The notes under the pieces are model-generated. The model was not told the DNA's origin, searched no databases, and was given only the letters and a program-made list of their open reading frames with translations. Source: an uncultured Clostridia bacterium (GTDB lineage Bacteria; Bacillota; Clostridia; Oscillospirales; Ruminococcaceae). From it: DNA of 64,000 nucleotides. Position 1 is the stretch's first letter. Each line of letters begins with the position of its first letter. The stretch is from positions 1 through 64,000 of the forward strand of contig CANQHA010000004.1 of the NCBI GenBank assembly GCA_947623585.1, written 5' to 3'. A program made the position numbers and the translations under genes. Positions 57,669-64,000 of the stretch are shown in pieces.

Positions 57669-58745
57669 TTATCTCATATCGTCCGGGAAATGCTCGCCTA
57701 TCGTTATGCGGATAACATCCTCGTTATAATAGGGTATTTTCTCGGAATAATCGCCCATAGATATAAGCTCGTTTTTAAGCGCCTCTGCGTCCGAATCCGT
57801 CGCCGTGACGATATCTATCCTCGGCAGGGTGAGGTCGAACCCGAGCTTGTTTATCCCGAATTCTCCCTCGTCGCGCCAGCCGTCCAAAAGCTGCTCCATA
57901 TCGTCAAAATAGTCTCTGAGATACTCGTTTTCGGGCGGGACCGATCCCAAAGGCATAAGGCTTCCGCCGGGCAAATTATCTCCATCTTCGGGCGCCTCAT
58001 CAAAACCGCCGATATCGGAGTCGGCAGCGGAAAGCTCGCCGAGCTGAGGCACAGCAATGCGGAATGTGTTGTCGCCTCCGGCCTCCGACATATCCTCCTC
58101 GCAATAGACCTCAAGAGCGTCGCCGTAAACCTCTTTTGCGGTATCGACAAACTTTTCAACAAGGTCGCGCGCGCCGTAGACGTTCATGACGAAGTTGTTC
58201 GGCAGCTTCATCACAAAGAGTACCTCGGGCCAGCCGCACAGATACGAGCGGTTCATCAGGCTGTCTCTTATTCCGCCGCAAACCGCGTCAAGGTCGTCGG
58301 CGCTTTTAACGGCGTAAGCCCCGCAGGTGAACGTGTTCACGTTGAGCATATGGCGCATCACCGCGGCCATGGCGATCTTATCGATCATCTCGGAGGGGAA
58401 TCCCACCGCGTCGTTGAGCATCGCCGCGTCGTCCTCGGTTTCGATGTTGTGAACGCCGGGGGCGTTTTCGACCTGATTTTCCTCGTTATAGTCTCCGCCG
58501 AAGGTCATAAAGCGGTCGTCCTCGGAATAGGCGTTCCAGACCCGGGCGATGGCGTCTACCGCGCTTGTGAGCGGGTTCATGTCGTCGCCCTCCTCGGGCG
58601 CCGATTCTCCGTCGGCGGGGGCGTCGGTCGCCTCGGGGGTATCGACTTCGGGGGTATTGACTTCGGGGGTCGGGGCGGTCTCGCCGCAGGCAGAAAGCGA
58701 GGCGAGCATTAAAATAACCGTCAGAATTGCAAGAATTTTTTTCAT
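57669..58745 (-). CDS. Lipoprotein, first gene of the MBOAT operon
   Basis: A 358-residue lipoprotein with GAGGAG before ATG. Residues 1-20 hold a signal with lipobox L-S-A-C, then a Pro/Glu/Thr linker (V-N-T-P-E-V-D-T-P-E). The C-terminal half reads like a DUF4358-type domain that often accompanies MBOAT/DHHW pairs, but this is by context. It may support or anchor the acylation machine. Confidence 0.75.
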   Translation of the reverse strand: MKKILAILTVILMLASLSACGETAPTPEVNTPEVDTPEATDAPADGESAPEEGDDMNPLTSAVDAIARVWNAYSEDDRFMTFGGDYNEENQVENAPGVHNIETEDDAAMLNDAVGFPSEMIDKIAMAAVMRHMLNVNTFTCGAYAVKSADDLDAVCGGIRDSLMNRSYLCGWPEVLFVMKLPNNFVMNVYGARDLVEKFVDTAKEVYGDALEVYCEEDMSEAGGDNTFRIAVPQLGELSAADSDIGGFDEAPEDGDNLPGGSLMPLGSVPPENEYLRDYFDDMEQLLDGWRDEGEFGINKLGFDLTLPRIDIVTATDSDAEALKNELISMGDYSEKIPYYNEDVIRITIGEHFPDDMR

Positions 58746-58828
58746 TTTATATCTCCTCTGAAATTTATTTGCATTTATAATACGTTTTTCGCGGGCAAAA
58801 TATTGCGCCGTGAAAGATTCCCCGAAAA

Positions 58829-58857
58829 ATTATAGCCTGTATGCGCATAAATGTCAA
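58829..58857 (-). promoter_or_regulatory. Consensus promoter of the MBOAT operon
   Basis: TTGACA and TATAAT with a 17-base spacer on the minus strand, 84 bases before the start at 58745. Confidence 0.9.
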
Positions 58858-58900
58858 CAGATTAAATTTCGCTGATGCGGCCCAAGTGCCACATCAAGAA

Positions 58901-58928
58901 GATAGAAATTAGATATTAGATGTTAGAG
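58901..58928. repeat. Heptad repeat array upstream of the MBOAT operon promoter
   Basis: Four units of seven bases: GATAGAA, ATTAGAT, ATTAGAT, GTTAGAG. Same type as at 53988. Confidence 0.65.
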
Positions 58929-58987
58929 TTGCAAGGTGTCGCCGGTGGCGACGGTTCAAGCGCTGAGGATAGACGCCCTGAGCGGGT

Positions 58988-59110
58988 AAAAGGTATTCAT
59001 CTTCCCCGCTCCCGCGGGTAAGAAGAATACTATCGCTCATCACCCCACCCCCGCTATACTTTCTGCGGAGCGGAAACACGAATCCGCCCCCGCCCCTCAA
59101 GGGGCGGGGG
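58988..59110 (+). repeat. Foldback repeat, half copy D
   Basis: AAAAGGTATTC, a hairpin arm, CACCCCACCCCCGCTATACT, then the GC palindrome CCCCCGCCCC with TCAA centre. The gene-free stretch 58746-59123 holds this, the heptad array and the MBOAT promoter, and no gene I can support. It ends 14 bases before the FeoB-associated gene's stop and may end that transcript. Confidence 0.82.
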
Positions 59111-59123
59111 GCGGGGCGGAGTG

Positions 59124-59303
59124 CTACTTACCGCTCTTTCCCTGCGCGTGCGGGCAGCCGCAGGCGCAGTGCGCGCAGTTTCCTCCGCAGGAGGATTTTC
59201 CCGACTTTTTATCTTTTTTCAGAGAAAGGATTATCCAGACGACCACCAAAACGAGTATCGCGACGACCGCGATCGTTCCGAGATTCGAGATCAGCCATGC
59301 CAT
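59124..59303 (-). CDS. FeoB-associated Cys-rich membrane protein
   Basis: A 59-residue protein. M-A-W-L-I-S-N-L starts at ATG 59303, seven bases after AGGTGAT and nine bases after the feoB stop. One membrane helix (about 8-27) leads to a basic stretch and the Cys-rich tail C-G-G-N-C-A-H-C-A-C-G-C-P-H. This is the FeoB-associated family. It ends with TAG. It probably handles iron near the FeoB channel. Confidence 0.9.
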   Translation of the reverse strand: MAWLISNLGTIAVVAILVLVVVWIILSLKKDKKSGKSSCGGNCAHCACGCPHAQGKSGK

Positions 59304-59312
59304 AATATCACC

Positions 59313-61781
59313 TTATTTTGCCTGTATCTTCGCTTTTTTCGATGAAAGCGAGGTCGCTTCTTTATAGGGTCTGAAGAGCATGAACGCTATGACCGCGACG
59401 ACCAGCACCGCTAATATCAGACCTAAAACGTTTGCCGAGCCGGTGAACAGAAGTCCGAACTGATTCACCGCGAGCGCGACCGCATAGGCGAAGACGCACT
59501 GATATCCTATTGCTAACCAAGTCCATTTTGCGCTGTTCATCTCGCGGCGAATGGCGCCTATCGCGGCAAAGCAGGGCGCGCAGAGAAGATTGAACACAAG
59601 GAAGGAATAGCCGCTGACCGCGGTAAAGGCTGAGCCTATTGCGGAATAGACCGAGGTCTCTCCGCCGCCGTAGAGGATTCCGAGGGTGCCGACGATGTTT
59701 TCTTTTGCGACAAGACCGGTTATCGAAGCCACCGCGGCCTGCCAGTTGCCCCAGCCCAAAGGCGCGAATATCCAGGCGATAGCGCCGCCGAGCGTTGCAA
59801 GGAGCGAATTTCCTATCTCTTCATCGCTGAGCATTCTGAAGCTGCCGCCGACGAAGCCGAAATACGTCGCGAACCAAACGAGTATAGTCGAAAGAAGTAT
59901 TATCGTGCCGGCCTTTTTGATGAAGCTCCAGCCGCGCTCCCACATCGAACGCAGGACGTTTGAAACGGTCGGCCAGTGATATGCGGGAAGCTCCATAACG
60001 AACGGCGCGGGGTCTCCGGCGAACATTTTCGTCTTTTTGAGCATAATGCCCGAAACGATTATCGCCGCAACGCCGAGGAAATATGCCGACGGCGCGACCC
60101 ACCATGCTCCGCCGAAAACAGCGCCGGCTATCATTGCGATAAAGGGCAGCTTTGCGCCGCAGGGAATAAATGTCGTCGTCATAATAGTCATTCTGCGGTC
60201 GCGCTCGTTTTCAATCGTTCTCGAGGCCATTATTCCCGGAACACCGCAGCCCGAGCCGATGAGCATCGGAATGAACGACTTGCCCGAAAGCCCGAATTTG
60301 CGGAAGATTCTGTCCATGACGAAAGCGATTCTCGCCATATATCCGCACGCTTCCAAAAACGCGAGGAAGATGAAAAGAATAAGCATCTGCGGAACGAACC
60401 CGAGCACCGCTCCGACGCCGGCGACGATGCCGTCAAGAATAAGCCCTTTGAGCCAGTCGGCGCAGTTTAATGCGTCGAGCGCCGATTCGATAAGAACCGG
60501 AACGCCGGGTATCCAGACTCCGTGATCGGCGGGGTCGGGCTCGGAAAAGCCGTATTTTTCAAGCACCGCGCCCGAAAGCGCCAGATCCTCGCCGGTATAA
60601 ACAACCTCGTCCTCGGCAAGGGTCTCCTCGTCAACAACGGTGAGGACCGCCGTGTCGCCCGCCGAGAACTGCTCGGCAAAAGAATCTATCTCGGCGCGGC
60701 TTGCGGTCTCAAGATCGGGGGCTTCAAGCCCGTATTGCCCCGCAAAAGCGTCTATCGCGTTGACCGCCTCGCCGTATTCCTCGGCCGCTTCTTCATATTC
60801 TTTTGAGCCGATTCCGAAAAGATGCCAGCCGTCGCCGAAAACGCCGTCGTTAGCCCAGTCGGTTAAAACGCCGCCGAGCGTTGTGACCGACACCGCGTAT
60901 ACTATTATCATTACCACCGCAAAGATAGGCAGCGCGAGCCAGCGGTTTGTGACGATTTTGTCTATCTTATCCGAAACGGTAAGACTGCCCGCGCCCTTTT
61001 TGCGGCAGCAGCCCTTTATCACCTCGGCTATGTAGACGTATCTTTCGTTGGTGATGATTGATTCCGCGTCGTCGTCAAGCTCGGCCTCGGCCGATTTGAT
61101 GTCTTCTTCGATGTGCGCGAGAACGTCGGCGGGAATGTTCAGATTCTCCATAGCCTTTTCGTCGCGCTCGAATATCTTCACCGCATACCAGCGCTGCTGC
61201 TCGGCGGGAAGATCGTGAACCGCGGCCTCCTCGATGTGCGCAAGCGCGTGCTCGACAACGCCCGAAAATGTGTGAGCCGGCACCGGCTTTTTGCTTTCCG
61301 CCGCCTCGATAGCCGCCTCTGCGGCCTCCATAATGCCGTCGCCTTTAAGCGCGGAAATCTCGACGATTTTGCAGCCGAGGCGCTTTGAAAGCTGGTCGGT
61401 GTCGATCTTGTCGCCGTTTTTGCGAACGACGTCCATCATGTTCACCGCCGCAACGACGGGTATTCCGAGCTCGGTGAGCTGAGTGGTCAGATATAGGTTT
61501 CTTTCAAGGTTGGTGCCGTCGATTATGTTGAGAATGGCGTCGGGGCGCTCGTTTATCAGATAGTTTCTCGCGACGACCTCCTCAAGGGTATAGGGCGAGA
61601 GAGAATAGATTCCCGGCAGGTCGGTGACGGTAACGCCGTCGTGCTTTTTCAGCTTGCCCTCTTTTTTCTCGACCGTGACGCCGGGCCAGTTTCCGACGAA
61701 CTGGTTCGAGCCGGTCAGCGCGTTAAAAAGCGTTGTTTTTCCGCAGTTGGGGTTGCCCGCAAGGGCGATGGTGATGCTCAT
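59313..61781 (-). CDS. feoB: Ferrous iron transporter FeoB
   Basis: An 822-residue protein. The N-terminal GTPase has G-N-P-N-C-G-K-T-T-L near 8 (G1), D-L-P-G-I-Y near 54 (G3) and N-M-M-D near 113 (G4), and a GDI helical region follows. Two Gate motifs (I-L-F-I-F-L-A-F-L-E-A-C-G-Y-M-A-R near 470 and later) and about ten helices form the channel. A polar insert of roughly 100 residues (340-440, with A-D-H-G-V-W) lies between the first helices, a longer extracytoplasmic loop than in E. coli FeoB. AGAAGGT precedes ATG. Confidence 0.95.
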   Translation of the reverse strand: MSITIALAGNPNCGKTTLFNALTGSNQFVGNWPGVTVEKKEGKLKKHDGVTVTDLPGIYSLSPYTLEEVVARNYLINERPDAILNIIDGTNLERNLYLTTQLTELGIPVVAAVNMMDVVRKNGDKIDTDQLSKRLGCKIVEISALKGDGIMEAAEAAIEAAESKKPVPAHTFSGVVEHALAHIEEAAVHDLPAEQQRWYAVKIFERDEKAMENLNIPADVLAHIEEDIKSAEAELDDDAESIITNERYVYIAEVIKGCCRKKGAGSLTVSDKIDKIVTNRWLALPIFAVVMIIVYAVSVTTLGGVLTDWANDGVFGDGWHLFGIGSKEYEEAAEEYGEAVNAIDAFAGQYGLEAPDLETASRAEIDSFAEQFSAGDTAVLTVVDEETLAEDEVVYTGEDLALSGAVLEKYGFSEPDPADHGVWIPGVPVLIESALDALNCADWLKGLILDGIVAGVGAVLGFVPQMLILFIFLAFLEACGYMARIAFVMDRIFRKFGLSGKSFIPMLIGSGCGVPGIMASRTIENERDRRMTIMTTTFIPCGAKLPFIAMIAGAVFGGAWWVAPSAYFLGVAAIIVSGIMLKKTKMFAGDPAPFVMELPAYHWPTVSNVLRSMWERGWSFIKKAGTIILLSTILVWFATYFGFVGGSFRMLSDEEIGNSLLATLGGAIAWIFAPLGWGNWQAAVASITGLVAKENIVGTLGILYGGGETSVYSAIGSAFTAVSGYSFLVFNLLCAPCFAAIGAIRREMNSAKWTWLAIGYQCVFAYAVALAVNQFGLLFTGSANVLGLILAVLVVAVIAFMLFRPYKEATSLSSKKAKIQAK

Positions 61782-61798
61782 TTTATACCTTCTTTCCG

Positions 61799-62020
61799 TT
61801 ATTCGACTTCGATCATTTCGGCGTCGGCTTTTCTGAGGCTCAGCTCATATCCGCGAACGTTGACCTCGAACGGGTCGCCGAGCGGCGCGACTTTTCTGAC
61901 ATAAACGGAAACGCCCTTGGTTATGCCCATGTCCATTATTCGGCGCTTGATGGCGCCCTCGCCGTTGAGCTTTACGACCTTAACGGTCTCGCCAACCTTG
62001 ACTTGATCCAATGTTTTCAC
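61799..62020 (-). CDS. feoA: Ferrous iron transport protein FeoA (second copy)
   Basis: A 73-residue SH3-like protein: G-E-T-V-K-V-V-K-L and R-R-I-M-D-M-G-I-T are FeoA marks. The start is GTG at 62020 with AGGAGG upstream. It lies 17 bases before feoB and likely regulates its gating. Confidence 0.92.
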   Translation of the reverse strand: MKTLDQVKVGETVKVVKLNGEGAIKRRIMDMGITKGVSVYVRKVAPLGDPFEVNVRGYELSLRKADAEMIEVE

Positions 62021-62042
62021 TTTGCGTCCTCCTTTTCATGCG

Positions 62043-62058
62043 GTTAGCCAAAGCTAAC
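62043..62058. promoter_or_regulatory. Feo operator palindrome, copy 3 (between the feoA genes)
   Basis: GTTAGC/GCTAAC with a CAAA centre. It is the same dyad as at 62347 and 62445. Confidence 0.6.
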
Positions 62059-62067
62059 GCGGGGTCT

Positions 62068-62091
62068 GAAAAACAGGAAGCCGAAGCCTCC
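62068..62091 (-). terminator. Hairpin with T-run between feoA genes (attenuator candidate)
   Basis: On the minus strand GGAGGC/GCTTCC with a TTCG loop is followed by TGTTTTTC. It would reduce readthrough from the first feoA into the rest of the operon. Confidence 0.55.
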
Positions 62092-62108
62092 TTTTTCATA
62101 AAAAGCGA

Positions 62109-62321
62109 TCATACCATGATCTTTTGAGCCATTTCGCGGCTGACAGCGATGCGCGACTCCTTGACCTTGACGATAAGGTTTCCGCCCATTTCCGAAACGA
62201 GCGTCACGCTTCCGCCGACGGTAAAACCGAGGTCTTCAAGGTGTTTTTTCATATCGGGGCTTCCGCCGACCTTGCGGATAATCTGTTCGGCGCCGACGTC
62301 GGCATATGTCAGTGGGATCAT
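62109..62321 (-). CDS. feoA: Ferrous iron transport protein FeoA (first copy)
   Basis: A 70-residue SH3-like protein with AAAGGAG before ATG. L-E-D-L-G-F-T-V-G and V-K-V-K-E-S-R-I-A are family marks. It is first in the feo operon, just after the operator/promoter. Two unlike FeoA copies in one operon are common in Clostridia. Confidence 0.9.
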   Translation of the reverse strand: MIPLTYADVGAEQIIRKVGGSPDMKKHLEDLGFTVGGSVTLVSEMGGNLIVKVKESRIAVSREMAQKIMV

Positions 62322-62346
62322 TGAATTTGCTCCTTTGCGCGAATTG

Positions 62347-62362
62347 GTTAGCTTTTGCTAAC
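62347..62362. promoter_or_regulatory. Feo operator palindrome, copy 1 (at the transcription start)
   Basis: GTTAGC/GCTAAC with a TTTT centre, nine bases past the -10 and near the expected start. A repressor of the DtxR/IdeR type bound here would block the feo promoter when iron is present. Confidence 0.75.
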
Positions 62363-62370
62363 TGCAATAT

Positions 62371-62399
62371 ATTTTATGCTCGCCGCACAAAAAAGTCAA
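62371..62399 (-). promoter_or_regulatory. Promoter of the feo operon
   Basis: TTGACT and TAAAAT with a 17-base spacer on the minus strand, 50 bases before the first feoA. Confidence 0.85.
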
Positions 62400-62444
62400 C
62401 CTTTTTTGAGGGAAAATTTTAATTTCGGCGTATCAGACAATAAA

Positions 62445-62460
62445 GTTAGCAAAAGCTAAC
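62445..62460. promoter_or_regulatory. Feo operator palindrome, copy 2 (upstream of the -35)
   Basis: GTTAGC/GCTAAC with an AAAA centre, 45 bases upstream of the -35 box. Together with copy 1 it brackets the promoter. Confidence 0.65.
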
Positions 62461-62495
62461 CGAAGTTTGTGCAGAATGAGGAGGCACTGCGAGCC

Positions 62496-62620
62496 CCGCC
62501 CCCGCCCCTCGAGGGGCGGGGGCGGCTCTAACTTTCCGCTCCGCAGAAAGTATAGCGGGGGTGGGGTGATAGGCGATAGCATCCATATTTTCCGGCAGAG
62601 GAAAATATGGATACCTTTTA
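62496..62620 (-). repeat. Foldback repeat, inverted half copy E1
   Basis: Begins with a 30-base perfect palindrome (62496-62525), then the reverse complement of the other copies' parts: GCGGGGGTGGGGTG, hairpin, ATACCTTTTA. It is close to copy A read on the other strand. The flank 62621-62703 matches copy B's left flank, inverted. Confidence 0.85.
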
Positions 62621-62703
62621 CCCGCTCAGCCGCCGCAGGCGCAAACGCAGCCTCGCGGTTTGCAGCATTTCCCGCGCTTGTCGGGAAGCCGAACCGACCG
62701 CTT

Positions 62704-63006
62704 AAAAGGTATTCAATCTTTCCCTCTGCCGAGGGCAACATAAGCGGGTTTTGCAGCCAATCGAACTTCGCCGCCATGCCGAATCGGCGGCTCGTTCTCT
62801 TGGACAAAACCCGCTTCTGTGGCACAAATCCCCTGTGGGGCTTTGTGCGCATGGAGCGTTCAGTGACATAGCGCAGGAGAAAAGGTATTCAATCTTTCCC
62901 TCTCACGAGGGCAAGATTTCATACTATTTTAAGCCACCCCACCCCCGTGGAAAGTACAACGGAAAGGAACGTTTTGCAATGCCCCCGCCCCTCAAGGGGC
63001 GGGGGC
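62704..63006 (+). repeat. Foldback repeat copy E2 containing the second 211-base module
   Basis: AAAAGGTATTCAATC starts the unit but breaks at 62736, where the 211-base unit (62737-62947) follows. It then repeats AAAAGGTATTC (from 62879) and goes on to a 26-base GC near-palindrome (62981-63006). It reads as a repeat inserted into a repeat. The whole stretch 62322-63250 holds no supportable gene, only the feo control region, these repeats and the sigma factor leader. Confidence 0.82.
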
Positions 63007-63057
63007 GTCCCCCTGCGCCCCCCTTTCATTAAATTTCACATTTTTTGCCGCAACATC

Positions 63058-63086
63058 TTGTAATTGCCGAAATTTTGGTGTATAAT
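63058..63086 (+). promoter_or_regulatory. Promoter of the ECF sigma factor gene
   Basis: TTGTAA and TATAAT with a 17-base spacer. It is about 165 bases before the gene, leaving a long leader with a nine-base-pair hairpin (TGCTCAAAA, 63106-63114, with TTTTGAGCA, 63139-63147). Confidence 0.8.
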
Positions 63087-63250
63087 AAGCTATTGTATCG
63101 CATTGTGCTCAAAATTTCTCGGCGTGATGTTCGGCGTTTTTTGAGCAAAAATTTTTAAACGGCGATGCAACAAAAGCGATGATTTTTGACACTATATATA
63201 CAGAAGCCCCGTGATGCGGCTCTGTATGTCGCGGAATCGGGGTGAGGAAC

Positions 63251-63805
63251 TTGCAAAACAGCTTCGGCGAGCTTGTTAAAAAAGCTCAGAAAGGCGATTC
63301 TGACGCCTTTGCTCAGCTATATTCCGCCGTATATAAAGAGCTTTATTACTATGCGCTGACAAACCTCAACAGCCCCGACGACGCGGCCGACGCCGTGCAG
63401 GACGCAGTGCTCGACGCTTTCGTCGGGCTCAAAAACCTCAAGAACGAGGACGCTTTCCGAGGCTGGATGGTAAGGATCCTAACGGCGAAGATAAAGCGAA
63501 AACAGGCGGAATATGTTTCCGAGCGTGAAAATCTCACATATATCTCCGCCGGGCATTCGGCCGACGGCGACGACGACATTGACGAGCTTAACATTCCCTA
63601 TCGCGAATCAAAATATGAGGGAATCGAGCTTTTGGACCATATAGAAAACCTCAGCGAAAACGAAAAGATCTGCTTCTCGCTCAACGCTATCTACGGCTAT
63701 ACGAGCGACGAGATTTCCAAAATCACCGGCATAAACGCCGCGACGGTACGAAGCTATCTTGCAAGAGGAAAAACAAAACTCCGCCGTCTTTTGGACGACA
63801 CTTAA
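63251..63805 (+). CDS. RNA polymerase sigma factor, ECF type
   Basis: A 184-residue sigma-70 family factor. Region 2 has F-A-Q-L-Y-S-A-V-Y and D-A-V-Q-D-A-V-L-D-A-F near 50; region 4 has L-S-E-N-E-K-I-C-F and the helix-turn-helix Y-T-S-D-E-I-S-K-I-T-G-I-N-A-A-T-V near 150-166. TTG at 63251 fits GGGGTGA five bases away; GTG at 63242 inside that site is the alternative. The next gene is probably its anti-sigma or target partner. Confidence 0.88.
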   Translation: MQNSFGELVKKAQKGDSDAFAQLYSAVYKELYYYALTNLNSPDDAADAVQDAVLDAFVGLKNLKNEDAFRGWMVRILTAKIKRKQAEYVSERENLTYISAGHSADGDDDIDELNIPYRESKYEGIELLDHIENLSENEKICFSLNAIYGYTSDEISKITGINAATVRSYLARGKTKLRRLLDDT

Positions 63806-63842
63806 CATCATAATTAAAAAATAAGGGAAGGAGGAATTTTCG

Positions 63843-64000
63843 GTGGCAAACAAGGTCAGCAACCCGTATATCGAACTGTACGAGCAGCTTTCCGTTCCGG
63901 AAAGGCTTGAGCCCAAAAACATCGCCGCGATGCTCGAAAGCGTCAAAGCGGCCGGAGCCATGCCCGAAAAGACCTCGGTAAAGCCCGCAAAGAAGATAGC
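63843..64000 (+). CDS. Start of a protein downstream of the ECF sigma factor (cut by the window)
   Basis: GTG at 63843 is eight bases after AGGAGG. The 52 visible residues (M-A-N-K-V-S-N-P-Y-I-E-L-Y-E-Q-L-S-V-P-E-R-L) run off the window's edge. The position right after a sigma factor suggests an anti-sigma or regulatory membrane protein, but the visible part does not show a family. Confidence 0.7.
   Translation, partial: MANKVSNPYIELYEQLSVPERLEPKNIAAMLESVKAAGAMPEKTSVKPAKKI

Noticed and set aside
62433-62852. Open frames inside the repeats near 62.5 kb (and similar ones at 28.6, 43.6 and 54.6 kb)
   Set aside because: They run through palindromes and hairpin modules shared between sites and keep no protein conservation; the DNA is repeat, not coding.
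28589-63006. Insertion sequence or prophage
   Set aside because: No transposase, integrase or phage structural gene is in the window; only short non-coding foldback repeats are seen.

Overview
The window looks like chromosome from an anaerobic, endospore-lineage Firmicute of class Clostridia, probably an Oscillospirales/Ruminococcaceae-type gut bacterium. This rests on gene content (Spo0A, SpoIIP, an Rnf ion-pumping complex, bifunctional AdhE, archaeal-type ProS, xylan glucuronidase plus uronate catabolism) and on AGGAGG ribosome sites with canonical TTGACA/TATAAT promoters. The genus cannot be fixed from sequence alone.

Layout. 1-7.4 kb is a large, apparently little-described RiPP-type locus. 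A leftward operon carries two Nif11-like leader proteins, a radical SAM/SPASM enzyme whose C-terminus is itself a precursor peptide, and four short double-glycine precursors, one broken by an amber codon. A divergent rightward array holds eight tandem Nif11-like, Cys-rich precursors. 7.4-13.2 kb has a GNAT enzyme, a nitroreductase, a three-gene glycolipid-type cluster (PlsC, GT8, GT8-PlsC fusion), a small membrane protein and a TetR regulator. 13.3-20.8 kb is a glucuronoxylan module: a GH115 glucuronidase, then KDPG aldolase, KDG kinase and glucuronate isomerase. 20.9-30.3 kb holds typA, a lipoprotein, a CBS protein, a VanY peptidase, spoIIP, a holin-like type I toxin with antisense RNA, an ACT/UPF0210 pair, spo0A and tRNA-Pro.

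30.3-34.8 kb carries GH31 and SGNH hydrolases and a membrane XRE regulator. 35-41.7 kb is a leftward rnfCDGEAB operon extended by apbE, a NusG-II protein and a Gx transporter, driven by one strong promoter. 42-54.6 kb holds degV, GtrA, a FliB-like protein, proS, a YfcE phosphodiesterase, adhE, a small kinase, aroF, pheA and bioY. 55.1-58.7 kb is a lipoprotein/MBOAT/DHHW surface O-acylation operon. 59.1-62.3 kb is a feoA-feoA-feoB-FeoB-associated iron operon with repeated palindromic operators. The right edge has an ECF sigma factor and the start of its partner gene.

The genes fit together as plant-polysaccharide fermentation: hydrolases release uronate and sugar, the Entner-Doudoroff branch yields pyruvate, AdhE and Rnf dispose of electrons, and Feo supplies iron for the Fe-S enzymes. 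Intergenic regions at 28.6, 43.6, 54.7, 59.0 and 62.5 kb carry a modular foldback repeat family made of nested inverted repeats around a GC-rich palindrome. The strongest leads for new biology are the self-substrate radical SAM and its mixed-leader precursor family, the duplicated type I toxin with end-to-end RNA complementarity, and the foldback repeats.
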